Positions 1 to 10,854 of a stretch of DNA of 64,000 bases are shown in pieces (position 1 is the stretch's first letter; every line of letters begins with the position of its first letter). The stretch spans positions 1-64,000 of the forward strand of contig NZ_JMKU01000023.1 of NCBI RefSeq assembly GCF_000687165.1, given 5' to 3'. The stretch comes from Paracidovorax oryzae ATCC 19882 (GTDB lineage: Bacteria > Pseudomonadota > Gammaproteobacteria > Burkholderiales > Burkholderiaceae_C). A program made the position numbers and the translations under genes. The notes below the pieces were generated by a model. The model was not told the origin of the DNA. It saw only the letters and a list, made by a program, of their open reading frames with translations, and searched no databases.

Positions 1-298
1 AATCGATCTGGTCATGTTCGCGCAGGCGCACCAGCATGGCGTGGTGCAGTTTCTGCCACACTCCGGCAGCGTTCCAGTCGCGAAGCCGCCGCCAGCAGGT
101 CATGCCGCTGCCAAAGCCCAGCGACTGCGGCAGATCTTCCCAGGCGATGCCGGTGTGCAGCACGAACAGGATGCCGTTGAGGGCCGCTTCGTCGCTGACG
201 GTACGCTTGCGCGCTCCGCCCTTGGCCGATGGCACGAAGGCCGGGATGAGGGGTTGCAGCTGTCGCCACAGTTCTTTGCTGACCGGTCTTCTTGCCAT
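1..298 (-). mobile_element. IS5-family transposase, N-terminal part (cut by window edge)
   Basis: The minus strand is open from an ATG at 298 (alternative in-frame ATG at 313) to base 1, giving about 99 residues that start MARRPVSKELWRQLQPLIP. The segments GGARKRTVSDEAALNGILF and HTGIAWEDLPQSLGFGSGM are typical of the DUF4096 N-terminal domain of IS5-family transposases (IS427/IS1031-like). The DDE catalytic residues would lie beyond the window. I could not fix the terminal inverted repeat; the element end should lie between about 314 and 370. It sits directly upstream of a toxin-antitoxin/restriction cluster, so it may have displaced the rest of that cluster. Confidence 0.8.
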
Positions 299-369
299 GA
301 GGACGCCAAGCATAACGGCTCTGAACTGGTCTCAGACGGTAGTGTTAGCCGCTCTTAGTCGCTGGAAGG

Positions 370-417
370 CATAATGTGTTTTCTTATAGAAAACAAGCGT
401 TTCCCATTTGAAAACAC
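370..417 (+). promoter_or_regulatory. Candidate promoter and operator of the MNT-HEPN pair
   Basis: A -10-like CATAAT is at 370-375. It is followed by a perfect inverted repeat TGTTTTC-TTATA-GAAAACA at 377-395. A third half-site, GAAAACA, lies at 410-416, 21 bp (two helical turns) from the second and partly inside the start of the downstream gene. The first gene product has an N-terminal winged-helix domain, so autoregulation from these half-sites is a reasonable inference. No convincing -35 was found. Confidence 0.45.
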
Positions 418-995
418 AACCTGCGCTTGCTGAGCTGCTATTCCCCAACCAGTACCGGCGCAAAGTGCTGGCGCTGCTGCTGATGCAGCCCGATCAGAAA
501 ATGCATCTGCGCGAACTGGCCCGCCAGACGCAGGCCGCCCCCGGCACCCTGAAAAAAGAACTGGACGCGCTGTGCCATGTCGGCCTGCTCACCAGTGAGC
601 GCGTGGGCAACCAGGTGCAGTTTCAGGCCAACCCGGGCCACCCTGTCTTTGCCGAGCTGCAGGCCCTCATCCGCAAGACGACTGGCCTGGCCGACGTGCT
701 GCGCCAGGCCCTGCAGCCGCTGGGCGACCAGGTGACGCTGGCCTTTGTCTTCGGCTCCATGGCCAGCGGCAGCGCCCACGCAGGCAGCGATGTGGATTTG
801 CTGGTGGTGGGCAGCGCCAGCTTTGCCCAGGTGGTGGAAGCCACCTACGCCGCCCAGGCCCAACTGGGCCGCGAGATCAACCCCAAGGTCATGACCCCCG
901 CCGAGTGGACACGCCAGCGCGCAGAAGGCCACCCCTTCGTGCAGGAACTGCTGGCCAAACCCCGCATCGTGCTGACAGGAAACCTCGATGCCTGA
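408..995 (+). CDS. Winged-helix nucleotidyltransferase (MNT-type antitoxin)
   Basis: A 195-residue protein. Residues 1-80 look like an ArsR-type winged helix (RRKVLALLLMQPDQKMHLRE). Around residues 115-130 the motif FGSMASGSAHAGSDVDLLVV carries the GS and DxD residues of minimal nucleotidyltransferases (MNT). In MNT-HEPN toxin-antitoxin pairs the MNT protein transfers nucleotides to its HEPN partner and neutralises it. The partner gene overlaps it by 8 bp at 988-995. The start used is TTG at 408, because no ATG precedes the conserved region; an internal ATG would delete part of the helix-turn-helix. The DNA-binding domain suggests autoregulation. Confidence 0.75.
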   Translation: MKTQPALAELLFPNQYRRKVLALLLMQPDQKMHLRELARQTQAAPGTLKKELDALCHVGLLTSERVGNQVQFQANPGHPVFAELQALIRKTTGLADVLRQALQPLGDQVTLAFVFGSMASGSAHAGSDVDLLVVGSASFAQVVEATYAAQAQLGREINPKVMTPAEWTRQRAEGHPFVQELLAKPRIVLTGNLDA

Positions 996-1446
996 AGAAG
1001 AACTGAACAACCTGGCCCGCATCGGCATGCTCGACAAGGTGCCGTTCTCTGCCGCCCTGCTGCAAAAAATGCTCGCCACCGCGCACACCCGCCTGCAAGA
1101 CGCACAGCGCACCGACAACAGTGCCGAGACCCGCTTCGACTGCGCCTACACAGCCATCCGAGCCGTGGCCGACGCCGCCTTGCACGCCCAGGGCTGGCGC
1201 ACCTCCACTAGCAAGCCCGGCCACCACCAGACTACGCTGCAGTGCCTCACGCACACCCTGGGCGTCAGCCCCGCCACCGTACGTGTGCTGGACGCCCTGC
1301 GCAAACAGCGCAACCTGAGCGACTACGACGGCGAGCTGGTCACCGAGCAAGCCTTGCGCGAATGCCTGCAACAAGCCCAGGCGCTCAGCCAGCTCGTGCA
1401 GCAGAAGCTGGCCCCGTTATTGAACAAAAACGCCTCTGGCGCTTGA
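988..1446 (+). CDS. HEPN-domain protein (probable toxin partner)
   Basis: A mostly helical 152-residue protein that overlaps the nucleotidyltransferase stop by 8 bp. The segment RFDCAYTAIRAVADAALHAQGW and the later RKQRNLSDYDGE fit the HEPN fold. Canonical HEPN RNases carry R-x4-6-H; here the motif position reads RNLSDY with no histidine, a variant found in some HEPN families. Function as the toxin or substrate of the MNT enzyme is inferred from gene pairing. Loss of the histidine could mean a different or reduced nuclease activity. The stop is 11 bp before the hsdS start, so the three genes are probably cotranscribed. Confidence 0.65.
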   Translation: MPEEELNNLARIGMLDKVPFSAALLQKMLATAHTRLQDAQRTDNSAETRFDCAYTAIRAVADAALHAQGWRTSTSKPGHHQTTLQCLTHTLGVSPATVRVLDALRKQRNLSDYDGELVTEQALRECLQQAQALSQLVQQKLAPLLNKNASGA

Positions 1447-1457
1447 GTAACCGGCGC

Positions 1458-3140
1458 ATGCTGCTATCAAATATGGAGCTACTTGCCACCGCCCCCGGTG
1501 GCGTCGCCAAGTTGCGCGAACTCATTCTCACCCTGGCGGTGCAAGGCAAGCTGGTGCCGCAAGACCCTGCTGATGAGCCGGCGGGCGTGCTGCTACAGAA
1601 GATTCGGGCGGAGAAGGATCGGTTGATCGCCGAGGGGAAGATCAAGCGGGACAAGCCGTTGGCGGAGATTGCCGAGGAGGAAAAGCCGTTTGAGTTGCCA
1701 GCTGGGTGGGTGTGGGTGCGCATACCCGAGGTGACTCATAACTTAGGGCAAGGGGAGCCAACTGGGGCATTTAACTATATCGACGTTGCCTCGGTTGATA
1801 ACCTGAAGGGGTGCGTCGCTTCCGAGATTCAAGTTCTAGAGGCAGCCGATGCGCCTTCGCGTGCGCGTAAGAATGTCGCGCCTGGAACGGTGATTTATTC
1901 CACGATACGTCCGTACTTGAAGAACATCGCAGTAGTCGAGCGAGATTACTCACCAAGAGCCATTGCGAGCACAGCGTTTGCGGTTATGCATCCGCACTCT
2001 GGTGTTTTGCCAAAGTATTTGATGCATTACTTGCGCAGTCAACCGTTCTCGGACTACGTGAATAGCAAAGCTGTTGGAATTGCCTATCCAGCAATTAACG
2101 ACGCCAATTTTTTCCAGGGTCTTATCGCTTTGCCACCAGAGGCCGAACAGTCCCGCATCGTCGCCCGCGTCGAAGCCCTCATGCGCTTGTGCAATGCGCT
2201 GGAGGCCAAGGGCCAGTTGGAGGCCACGCAACACGCGCAACTGGTCAACACCCTGCTGGGCACGCTCACTGCCAGTACCACGCCCGAAGAGCTGGCCGAC
2301 AACTGGCAGCGCGTGGCCCAGCACTTCGACCTGCTGCTGGACCGCCCCGAAGCCATCGACGCCCTGGAACAAGCCCTGCTGCAACTGGCGGTGCGCGGCC
2401 TGCTCGTGCCCCAAGACCCCACCGACGAACCCGCCAGCGCCCTGCTGCAAAAAATCCGCGCCGAAAAAGATCGCCTCGTTGCCACCGCCCAGATCAAGCG
2501 CGACAAACCCTTGCCTCCCATCACCGACGAGGAAAAGCCGTTTGAGGTGCCGGTGGGGTGGGAGTGGGTGAGGTGGGCCAATATTGCAATGAAGATTGGC
2601 GATATCGACCACAAGATGCCATCTGAAGCTAAAGACGGTGTGCCCTATGTGTCGCCTCGTGATTTTTATGGCATCAATGAAATTGATTTTGACGGTGCCA
2701 AGAAGATCGCGTACAGCGATTACGTCGAGTTGGCCTCAAAGATTCGGCCTGAAGCCGGCGATTTGATCTATCCCCGGTACGGAACTATTGGTGTTGTCAG
2801 GAAGGTAACTACCGATCGTGAATTTCTCGCTTCCTATTCTTGTGCAGTTATTAAAGTCCTCCCTGGTTTCATAGAGACTGATTACCAGTATCTTTTCTCC
2901 GTATCTCGGTGCGCCAAGGCGCAGGCTGCCAGCGCGACGAACAGGACTACGCAGCCAAACGTGGGTTTAAAAAGTATTCAAGAATTTCTGGTCCCGCTGC
3001 CACCCCTCGCCGAACAATCCCGCATCGTCACCCGCGTCACAGCCCTGCGCCGCCTGTGCGCCGACCTGCGCCAGCGCCTGGCCGAACGCGGAGCATTGCA
3101 GGCCCGTCTGGCCGAGGCGCTGGTGCAAGCGGTGGCCTGA
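1458..3140 (+). CDS. hsdS: Type I restriction-modification specificity subunit HsdS
   Basis: A 560-residue HsdS that directs a type I methyltransferase to a bipartite DNA target. It has two copies of a conserved block (LAVQGKLVPQDPADEPAG near residue 28 and LAVRGLLVPQDPTDEPAS near residue 315), each followed by EEEKPFE or DEEKPFE and a variable target recognition domain. Each half ends with a conserved LPP-AEQSRIV helix. The recognition domains (about 1740-2130 and 2590-2990) are visibly more AT-rich than the flanks, as is common for exchanged HsdS domains. Start ATG 1458 follows the HEPN stop; ATG 1473 is an alternative. No hsdM or hsdR is present up to gyrB. Confidence 0.9.
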   Translation: MLLSNMELLATAPGGVAKLRELILTLAVQGKLVPQDPADEPAGVLLQKIRAEKDRLIAEGKIKRDKPLAEIAEEEKPFELPAGWVWVRIPEVTHNLGQGEPTGAFNYIDVASVDNLKGCVASEIQVLEAADAPSRARKNVAPGTVIYSTIRPYLKNIAVVERDYSPRAIASTAFAVMHPHSGVLPKYLMHYLRSQPFSDYVNSKAVGIAYPAINDANFFQGLIALPPEAEQSRIVARVEALMRLCNALEAKGQLEATQHAQLVNTLLGTLTASTTPEELADNWQRVAQHFDLLLDRPEAIDALEQALLQLAVRGLLVPQDPTDEPASALLQKIRAEKDRLVATAQIKRDKPLPPITDEEKPFEVPVGWEWVRWANIAMKIGDIDHKMPSEAKDGVPYVSPRDFYGINEIDFDGAKKIAYSDYVELASKIRPEAGDLIYPRYGTIGVVRKVTTDREFLASYSCAVIKVLPGFIETDYQYLFSVSRCAKAQAASATNRTTQPNVGLKSIQEFLVPLPPLAEQSRIVTRVTALRRLCADLRQRLAERGALQARLAEALVQAVA

Positions 3141-3156
3141 ACACAGCACATCCACC

Positions 3157-4155
3157 ATGGCCTATTCCAAACCCTGGCGAAGCGTCGTCGATCAACTGGC
3201 GCAGTTGCAAGCCCGTGGCATGCAGATTGGCGATGCAGCCAAGGCCACGGACTATCTGGAGCGCATTGGGTACTACCGGCTCAGCGGGTATTGGTATGAC
3301 TTTCGGGTGCGCGGCGAGCCGTTTTGTCCGCTGGATGCAGAAACAGGCCGTAAGCCTAAAAAAGTGCGGATCGAGCGCCCGGTGCTGGATGAATTCAAGC
3401 CCGGCACGCGTTTCCACGACGCCGTGGATTTATACGTCTTCGACAAGAAGCTGCGATTGCTGGCGCTGGACGGGCTGGAGCGCATCGAGGTGGCGTTGCG
3501 GGTGGACCTGTCGCATAGGCTGGGAGAGAAAGACGCTTTCGCCTACTTGAAGCCCGAGCTGTTTCACGACAACTTTGCGCGCAAGCTGGACACCCAAAAC
3601 GGCCTGACGCGGCACCACGAATGGCTGACCAAGCACGCGGCATTGGTCATGCGCTCGCGCGAGACCTTCATGGTGCACAACCGGGAAAAGTATGGGTTGC
3701 CTCTGGCAATTTGGGTGGCCTGCGAGGTATGGGACTTCGGGTGCATGTCCACCCTGTTTTCAGGTCTGCAGTCGGAAGACCAGGATGCCATTGCCCAAAG
3801 CTACGGAGTGGAAGACGGGCGTGTGTTCGCCAGTTGGCTGCGCAGTTTGAACTATCTGCGCAATGTGTGCGCGCACCACAGCCGTTTGTGGAACCGTAAC
3901 GTGGTGGAAGGGCCCAAATTGCCTGCCTTGGGTGCGGTGCCTGCGCTCGATGCGTTCGTGAACGACAGTGCATTGCGCACCCGGCCGTTTCTGCTGCTGT
4001 GCATGTGCCAGCACATGATGCAGGTGATCAATCCGTCATCTGGCTGGGGCCGCAGATTAAAGCAGCATCTGCAGGTGTTTCCAGATGTGGCGCACCTGGG
4101 CATCACGCTGCAAGGTATGGGGGTGGATGCGGGTTGGGAAGAGCGCAATTGGTAG
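3157..4155 (+). CDS. Abi_2 family (AbiD/AbiF-like) abortive infection protein
   Basis: A 332-residue protein starting 17 bp after hsdS. It has the Abi_2 features: YLERIGYYRLSGYWYDFR near the N terminus and RNVCAHHSRLWNR near residue 234. The latter contains a canonical HEPN R-x4-H ribonuclease motif. Members of this family stop phage growth by shutting down the infected cell, probably by RNA cleavage. Its position right behind hsdS in the same direction suggests one defence operon. It converges on gyrB. Confidence 0.8.
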   Translation: MAYSKPWRSVVDQLAQLQARGMQIGDAAKATDYLERIGYYRLSGYWYDFRVRGEPFCPLDAETGRKPKKVRIERPVLDEFKPGTRFHDAVDLYVFDKKLRLLALDGLERIEVALRVDLSHRLGEKDAFAYLKPELFHDNFARKLDTQNGLTRHHEWLTKHAALVMRSRETFMVHNREKYGLPLAIWVACEVWDFGCMSTLFSGLQSEDQDAIAQSYGVEDGRVFASWLRSLNYLRNVCAHHSRLWNRNVVEGPKLPALGAVPALDAFVNDSALRTRPFLLLCMCQHMMQVINPSSGWGRRLKQHLQVFPDVAHLGITLQGMGVDAGWEERNW

Positions 4156-4169
4156 CGGAGCGCCCAAAG

Positions 4170-4215
4170 AAAAACCCCCAAGCAGCTAGCACCGAGATGC
4201 ATCACTGAAGGGGGC
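4170..4215 (-). terminator. Candidate terminator of gyrB
   Basis: Read on the minus strand after gyrB, CCCCC (4214-4210) can pair with GGGGG (4179-4175), and TTTTT follows (4174-4170). The stem is short and the loop is about 30 nt, so support is moderate. A second small palindrome, GTTAGG-GGAA-CCTAAC, is at 4234-4249 without a T-run. Confidence 0.35.
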
Positions 4216-4308
4216 CGTGTTGCAAGCATTGTAGTTAGGGGAACCTAACCCGTCAAATGACGACCATGCATCGCTTGGGGAAGATCAAAGATGCAAGGAA
4301 ATGCATCG

Positions 4309-6999
<2,691 letters not shown>

Positions 7000-7015
7000 T
7001 CAGGGGACCGGTGCG

Positions 7016-8134
7016 TCAGATGCGCATGGGCATCACGACGTACTTGAAGTTGTCGTTGTCGGGGATGGTCATCAGCGCGGAGCTGTTGCCGTCGGAGAGG
7101 TCCACCTTCACCATGTCCTGGCCCATGTTCGCGAGCGCGTCGATGAGGTAGGTGACGTTGAAGCCGATCTCGATGGTGTCGCCGCCGTAGTCGATGTCGA
7201 GCTCGTCCACGGCCTCTTCCTGCTCGGCGTTGTTGGACGCCACGCGCAGGGTGCCGGGTTCGATGTTCAGGCGCACGCCCTTGAACTTGTCGCTGGTCAT
7301 GATGGCCGTGCGCTGCAGGCTGGCCAGCAGGGGCGCGCGGCCCAGGGTGACGCTGTTCTTGTGGCCCTTGGGGATCACGCGGTTGTAGTCGGGGAACTTG
7401 CCCTCCACCAGCTTGGTGACGAACTCCATGCCGCCGAAGGTGAACTTCGCCTGGTTGTTGGCGAACTGCATCTCGATGTGGGGCTGGTTCTCGCCGCCGG
7501 CGTCCGACAGCAGGCGCTGCAGCTCCAGCACGGTCTTGCGCGGCAGGATGACTTCCTGCTTGGGCACTTCCACGTCCAGCGTGGCGCTGGCGAAGGCCAG
7601 GCGGTGGCCGTCGGTGGCGACCAGGCTCAGCGTGTTGCCCTCGGCCACGAACAGGATGCCGTTGAGGTAGTAGCGGATGTCCTGCACCGCCATGGCGAAC
7701 GACACCTGGCCGAGCAGGTCCTTCAGCACCTTCTGCGGCACGCTGAAGGCGGGGCCGAAGGCGGCGGATTCCTGCACCAGGGGGAAGTCTTCCGCGGGCA
7801 GGGACTGCAGGGTGAAGCGGCTCTTGCCGCCCTTGAGCACCAGCTTGGACTGCTGTGACTCCAGGCTGACCGTCTGGTCGGCGGGCATGGTCTTCAGGAT
7901 GTCGATCAGCTTGCGCGCGCCCACGGTGGTGGTGAAGTCGCCCGTGTCGCCGCCGAGTTCGGCGGTGGTGCGGATCTGGATTTCCAGGTCGCTGGTGGTG
8001 AGCTGCAGGGCATTGCCGGTCTTGCGGATCAGCACGTTGGCCAGGATGGGCAGCGTGTGCCGGCGCTCGACGATGCCCGCGACCGATTGCAGTACCGCGA
8101 GAACCTTGTCTTGTGTTGCCTTCAGGACGATCAT
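7016..8134 (-). CDS. dnaN: DNA polymerase III beta sliding clamp
   Basis: A 372-residue sliding clamp that tethers DNA polymerase III to the template. The start at 8134 (MIVLKATQDKVLAVLQSVAG) matches the family N terminus; an open frame runs upstream to 8221, but that extension (Pro/Lys-rich) is not clamp-like. An AGGGG stretch precedes the chosen ATG. Conserved features include ERRHTLPILANVL, the internal YYLNGILF strand and the C-terminal YVVMPMRI. It sits between dnaA and gyrB in the classical origin order. Confidence 0.98.
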   Translation of the reverse strand: MIVLKATQDKVLAVLQSVAGIVERRHTLPILANVLIRKTGNALQLTTSDLEIQIRTTAELGGDTGDFTTTVGARKLIDILKTMPADQTVSLESQQSKLVLKGGKSRFTLQSLPAEDFPLVQESAAFGPAFSVPQKVLKDLLGQVSFAMAVQDIRYYLNGILFVAEGNTLSLVATDGHRLAFASATLDVEVPKQEVILPRKTVLELQRLLSDAGGENQPHIEMQFANNQAKFTFGGMEFVTKLVEGKFPDYNRVIPKGHKNSVTLGRAPLLASLQRTAIMTSDKFKGVRLNIEPGTLRVASNNAEQEEAVDELDIDYGGDTIEIGFNVTYLIDALANMGQDMVKVDLSDGNSSALMTIPDNDNFKYVVMPMRI

Positions 8135-8294
8135 GTCTTCAACCCCTAGTGATTTGTGCGACGGTGCCGGGCCGCCCGGCGGCCGCTTGGGCGGTGCCTT
8201 TGCCGGCACCCCCTCGGCCAACCTGGCATTTTGCCCGGGAACCGGGGCATTTCCTGGGCGCGGGCGGGCTTCACCGTGGTCTTGCGGGCCGCTT

Positions 8295-9716
8295 TTAGCC
8301 CTTGAGCGTCTGCTCCAGCACGTGCAGCTGCTGGTTCAGCTCGGTCAGTTGCTGCCGTTCGCCCGCGATCTTGCGCACCGCGTGCAGCACCGTCGTGTGG
8401 TCGCGCCCCCCGAAAAGCTCGCCGATCTCGGGCAGGCTCTTCTGCGTGAGTTCCTTGGCGAGGTACATCGCGATCTGGCGCGGCCGGGCGATGGAGGCGG
8501 GGCGCTTCTTGCTGTACATGTCCGCCACCTTGATCTTGTAGTAGTCGGCGACGGTCTTCTGGATGTTCTCCACGCTGATCTGCCGGTTCTGGATGGACAG
8601 CAGGTCGCGCAGCGCCTCGCGGGCGAGCTGGATGGAGACTTCCTTCTGGTTGAAGCGCGAATAGGCCAGGATCTTGCGCAGCGCGCCTTCGAGCTCGCGC
8701 ACGTTGGAGCGCACGTTCTTGGCGACGAAGAAGGCGACTTCCTCGGGCATCTCGGCGCTCTCGGCCCGGGCCTTGTTGATCAGGATGGCCACGCGCATCT
8801 CGAGCTCGGGCGGCTCGATCGTGACGGTGAGGCCGGAGTCGAAGCGCGAGACGAGCCGCTCGTGGATGTTCGCGAGGCCCTTCGGATAGGTGTCCGAGGT
8901 CATCACGATGTGGCTCTTCTTGGCCAGCAGCGCCTCGAAGGCGTTGAAGAACTCCTCCTGCGTGCGGTCCTTGTTGGCGAAGAATTGCACGTCGTCGATC
9001 AGCAGCAGGTCGAGCGAGTGGTAGTGGGCCTTGAACTCGTCGAAGGTGCGGCGCTGGTAGGCCTTAACCACATCCGAGACGAACTGCTCGGCATGGATGT
9101 AGAGAACTTTGGCGTCGGGCTTGTCCTGCAGCAGGCGGTTGCCCACGGCATGCACCAGGTGGGTCTTGCCCAGGCCCACGCCGCCGTAGATGAAAAGCGG
9201 GTTGTACAGGTGCCCGGGCGAGCCCGCGACGTGCATGGCGGCGGAACGCGCCATGCGGTTGGCCGTGCCCTCCACCAGGGTCTCGAAGGTGAGTGCCGGG
9301 TTGAGGCGCGAGCGGAACGGGGCGGCAGCGGGCTCGTCCGACGGGGTAGAGCCGATGGGCGTCTCTGCCGGGGCCGTGGGCTGCTGCACCACGGGGCGAA
9401 CCACCGTACGGGTAACGCTTTCCCGCTGAGCGAGCGCTAACTCCAGCGTGACCGGCTGGCCGTAGAGGCCCTCGAGCAACGCGGTGATGCGGCCCGCGTA
9501 CTGGGCGCGGATCCAGTCGAGCTTGAAGCGGTTGGCCACCAGCAGGGTGACCTTGGAGAAGTCGGGGGCGACCTGGGCGACGAGCGGCTTGATCCAGGTG
9601 TTGAACTGCTGTTCGGGCAGGTCCTGCGCGAGCTGCTCGACACAGGCTTGCCACAGCCCCTGGCCGGGATCGGCGTCGGTGTCGAAGTCGGGGCTGCGGG
9701 AGGGTTCCTCGGTCAT
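8295..9716 (-). CDS. dnaA: Chromosomal replication initiator DnaA
   Basis: A 473-residue initiator. Domain I begins [21 protein letters not shown]. The AAA+ domain has Walker [10 protein letters not shown] (about residue 177) and Walker [11 protein letters not shown] (about 240). The C-terminal DNA-binding domain ends with the signature [11 protein letters not shown] (about 437). Domain II is a short Pro/Ala-rich linker. The gene is transcribed away from rpmH, and its promoter region contains a perfect DnaA box overlapping the -35 element, so autoregulation is likely. A 160-bp gap separates it from dnaN; I see no clear DnaA box there. Confidence 0.98.
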   Translation of the reverse strand: MTEEPSRSPDFDTDADPGQGLWQACVEQLAQDLPEQQFNTWIKPLVAQVAPDFSKVTLLVANRFKLDWIRAQYAGRITALLEGLYGQPVTLELALAQRESVTRTVVRPVVQQPTAPAETPIGSTPSDEPAAAPFRSRLNPALTFETLVEGTANRMARSAAMHVAGSPGHLYNPLFIYGGVGLGKTHLVHAVGNRLLQDKPDAKVLYIHAEQFVSDVVKAYQRRTFDEFKAHYHSLDLLLIDDVQFFANKDRTQEEFFNAFEALLAKKSHIVMTSDTYPKGLANIHERLVSRFDSGLTVTIEPPELEMRVAILINKARAESAEMPEEVAFFVAKNVRSNVRELEGALRKILAYSRFNQKEVSIQLAREALRDLLSIQNRQISVENIQKTVADYYKIKVADMYSKKRPASIARPRQIAMYLAKELTQKSLPEIGELFGGRDHTTVLHAVRKIAGERQQLTELNQQLHVLEQTLKG

Positions 9717-9763
9717 GAAGGCGGGTTCTTTTTGTGGATAGGAGGAACGGATCAGGGCCTGGG

Positions 9764-9792
9764 ATTGTAGCTTTTCAAGGGGTTATCCACAA
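9764..9792 (-). promoter_or_regulatory. dnaA promoter overlapped by a DnaA box
   Basis: On the minus strand TTGTGG (9792-9787) and TACAAT (9769-9764) are separated by 17 bp, about 50 bp upstream of the dnaA ATG. The perfect DnaA box 9783-9791 covers most of the -35 element, an arrangement expected for autorepression by DnaA. Confidence 0.6.
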
Positions 9793-9856
9793 GCTGGGCG
9801 GGGTGGCCGCGGGCCTGCTATAACCGTGCACCCGCCGGGCATCCGCAGCCCGAGCA

Positions 9857-9885
9857 TTGCCACTTGCCGCCAAGCCTGTGATAAT
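9857..9885 (+). promoter_or_regulatory. rpmH promoter with extended -10
   Basis: TTGCCA (9857-9862), a 17-bp spacer, and GATAAT (9880-9885) preceded by TG one base upstream (TGTGATAAT), an extended -10. Transcription would begin near 9892, just before a perfect hairpin CCCTGAA-TGCG-TTCAGGG at 9895-9912 close to the RNA 5' end. That leaves a leader of about 190 nt before rpmH. Confidence 0.6.
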
Positions 9886-10080
9886 CGCCGGTTTCCCTGA
9901 ATGCGTTCAGGGCGATGAAGCCCGGGCGGCTTCCTGCCTTGCTGCTTTGCTTTGCGATGCAGCGGTTTCGAGGCAGGCGGCGCGTGCGGCTCGCGCGGCA
10001 CTTTTGATGGGTGGTCCGCGCAACGGGTCCGGCCGATCGAAGCCGGGCCTGCAAACCCAAGAACCTTCGAGGAATCGATC

Positions 10081-10215
10081 ATGAAACGTACCTACCAGCC
10101 TTCCAAGACGCGCCGCGCGCGCACCCACGGTTTCCTCGTGCGCATGAAGACGCGCGGCGGCCGTGCCGTCATCAACGCACGCCGCGCCAAGGGCCGCAAG
10201 CGCCTGGCCGTCTGA
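10081..10215 (+). CDS. rpmH: 50S ribosomal protein L34
   Basis: A 44-residue, very basic protein starting [18 protein letters not shown] and ending AKGRKRLAV, the full L34 sequence. GAGGAA 8 bp upstream of the ATG is a good ribosome binding site. It is the first gene of the rpmH-rnpA-yidD-yidC operon that points away from dnaA. Confidence 0.98.
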   Translation: MKRTYQPSKTRRARTHGFLVRMKTRGGRAVINARRAKGRKRLAV

Positions 10216-10323
10216 TACGGCTTCGCGCTCGGGGAGGCCGCGTTGCTCCGTTCGCTTCCCTGATTGCCGATCCGTATGAGGCCGCCACGGCGTCTCGCCC
10301 GTGACGCGGGCGAGGATGGTTCC

Positions 10324-10854
10324 ATGCACCGGCTCAAGACCCGTCCGCAGTTCCAGGCCGCCATGGCCGGGGGAACCATTTCCCGGACGGCGCACTTCGC
10401 CCTGCACCGCCTGCGTCTCGATGCAGGCTCTGTCACCCTTTCCGACTCCCATCCAGGGCCCGGAGCTCCGCCGCAACGGCAGGCTCCGCAGGCCCTGTTT
10501 GCCGTGGACGACTCTGCGGGACCGTGGCTGGGCGCGATGGTGCCCAAGCGCTGGGCGCGGCGCGCGGTGACGCGCAACACCATCAAGCGGCAGATCTACG
10601 CCGTGGCGCCGGACTTCGCGCCGCAGCTGGGCCATGCCGCGCACGTGGTGCGCCTGCGTGCCGTGTTCGACCGCAAGCAGTTTCCGAGCGCGACCTCCGA
10701 CGCGCTGCGGCGTGCCGTGCGCGAGGAGCTGCTGCAGCTCTTCGGGCAGGCAGTCCGCCCGCAGCGCGGCGGCAAGCCCGCCCCGTCGGCACGGCCACCG
10801 GCACCGGCTGCCGTGCCGGCTCCTGCGCCCGCGCCGGAGGCTGCGCGGCCATGA
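10324..10854 (+). CDS. rnpA: Ribonuclease P protein component
   Basis: A 176-residue protein subunit of RNase P, which matures tRNA 5' ends. The RNR signature is RRAVTRNTIKRQIY, and the N terminus MHRLKTRPQFQ matches the family. I chose ATG 10324; an open frame extends to 10264 but adds 20 unrelated residues. It has a Pro/Ala-rich C-terminal tail of about 35 residues beyond the usual length. The stop overlaps the yidD start (ATGA at 10851-10854). Confidence 0.93.
   Translation: MHRLKTRPQFQAAMAGGTISRTAHFALHRLRLDAGSVTLSDSHPGPGAPPQRQAPQALFAVDDSAGPWLGAMVPKRWARRAVTRNTIKRQIYAVAPDFAPQLGHAAHVVRLRAVFDRKQFPSATSDALRRAVREELLQLFGQAVRPQRGGKPAPSARPPAPAAVPAPAPAPEAARP

Larger units (their letters stand above)
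9717..10080. other. Putative oriC / dnaA-rpmH intergenic region
   Basis: A 364-bp gene-free region between divergent dnaA and rpmH. It has a perfect DnaA box TTATCCACA at 9783-9791 (plus strand) and a one-mismatch box TGTGGATAG at 9733-9741 (minus-strand sense). Divergent gene orientation on both sides supports an origin here. No dense box cluster or long AT-rich unwinding stretch is visible, so the functional origin may extend beyond this gap. The rest holds the two divergent promoters and a long rpmH leader. Confidence 0.6.

Noticed and set aside
4234-4249. GTTAGG-GGAA-CCTAAC hairpin as gyrB terminator
   Set aside because: No T-run on either side; the CCCCC/GGGGG-TTTTT structure at 4170-4215 is a better candidate.
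9877-9885. TGTGATAAT as a third DnaA box
   Set aside because: It has too many mismatches to TTATCCACA or its complement and fits better as an extended -10 element.
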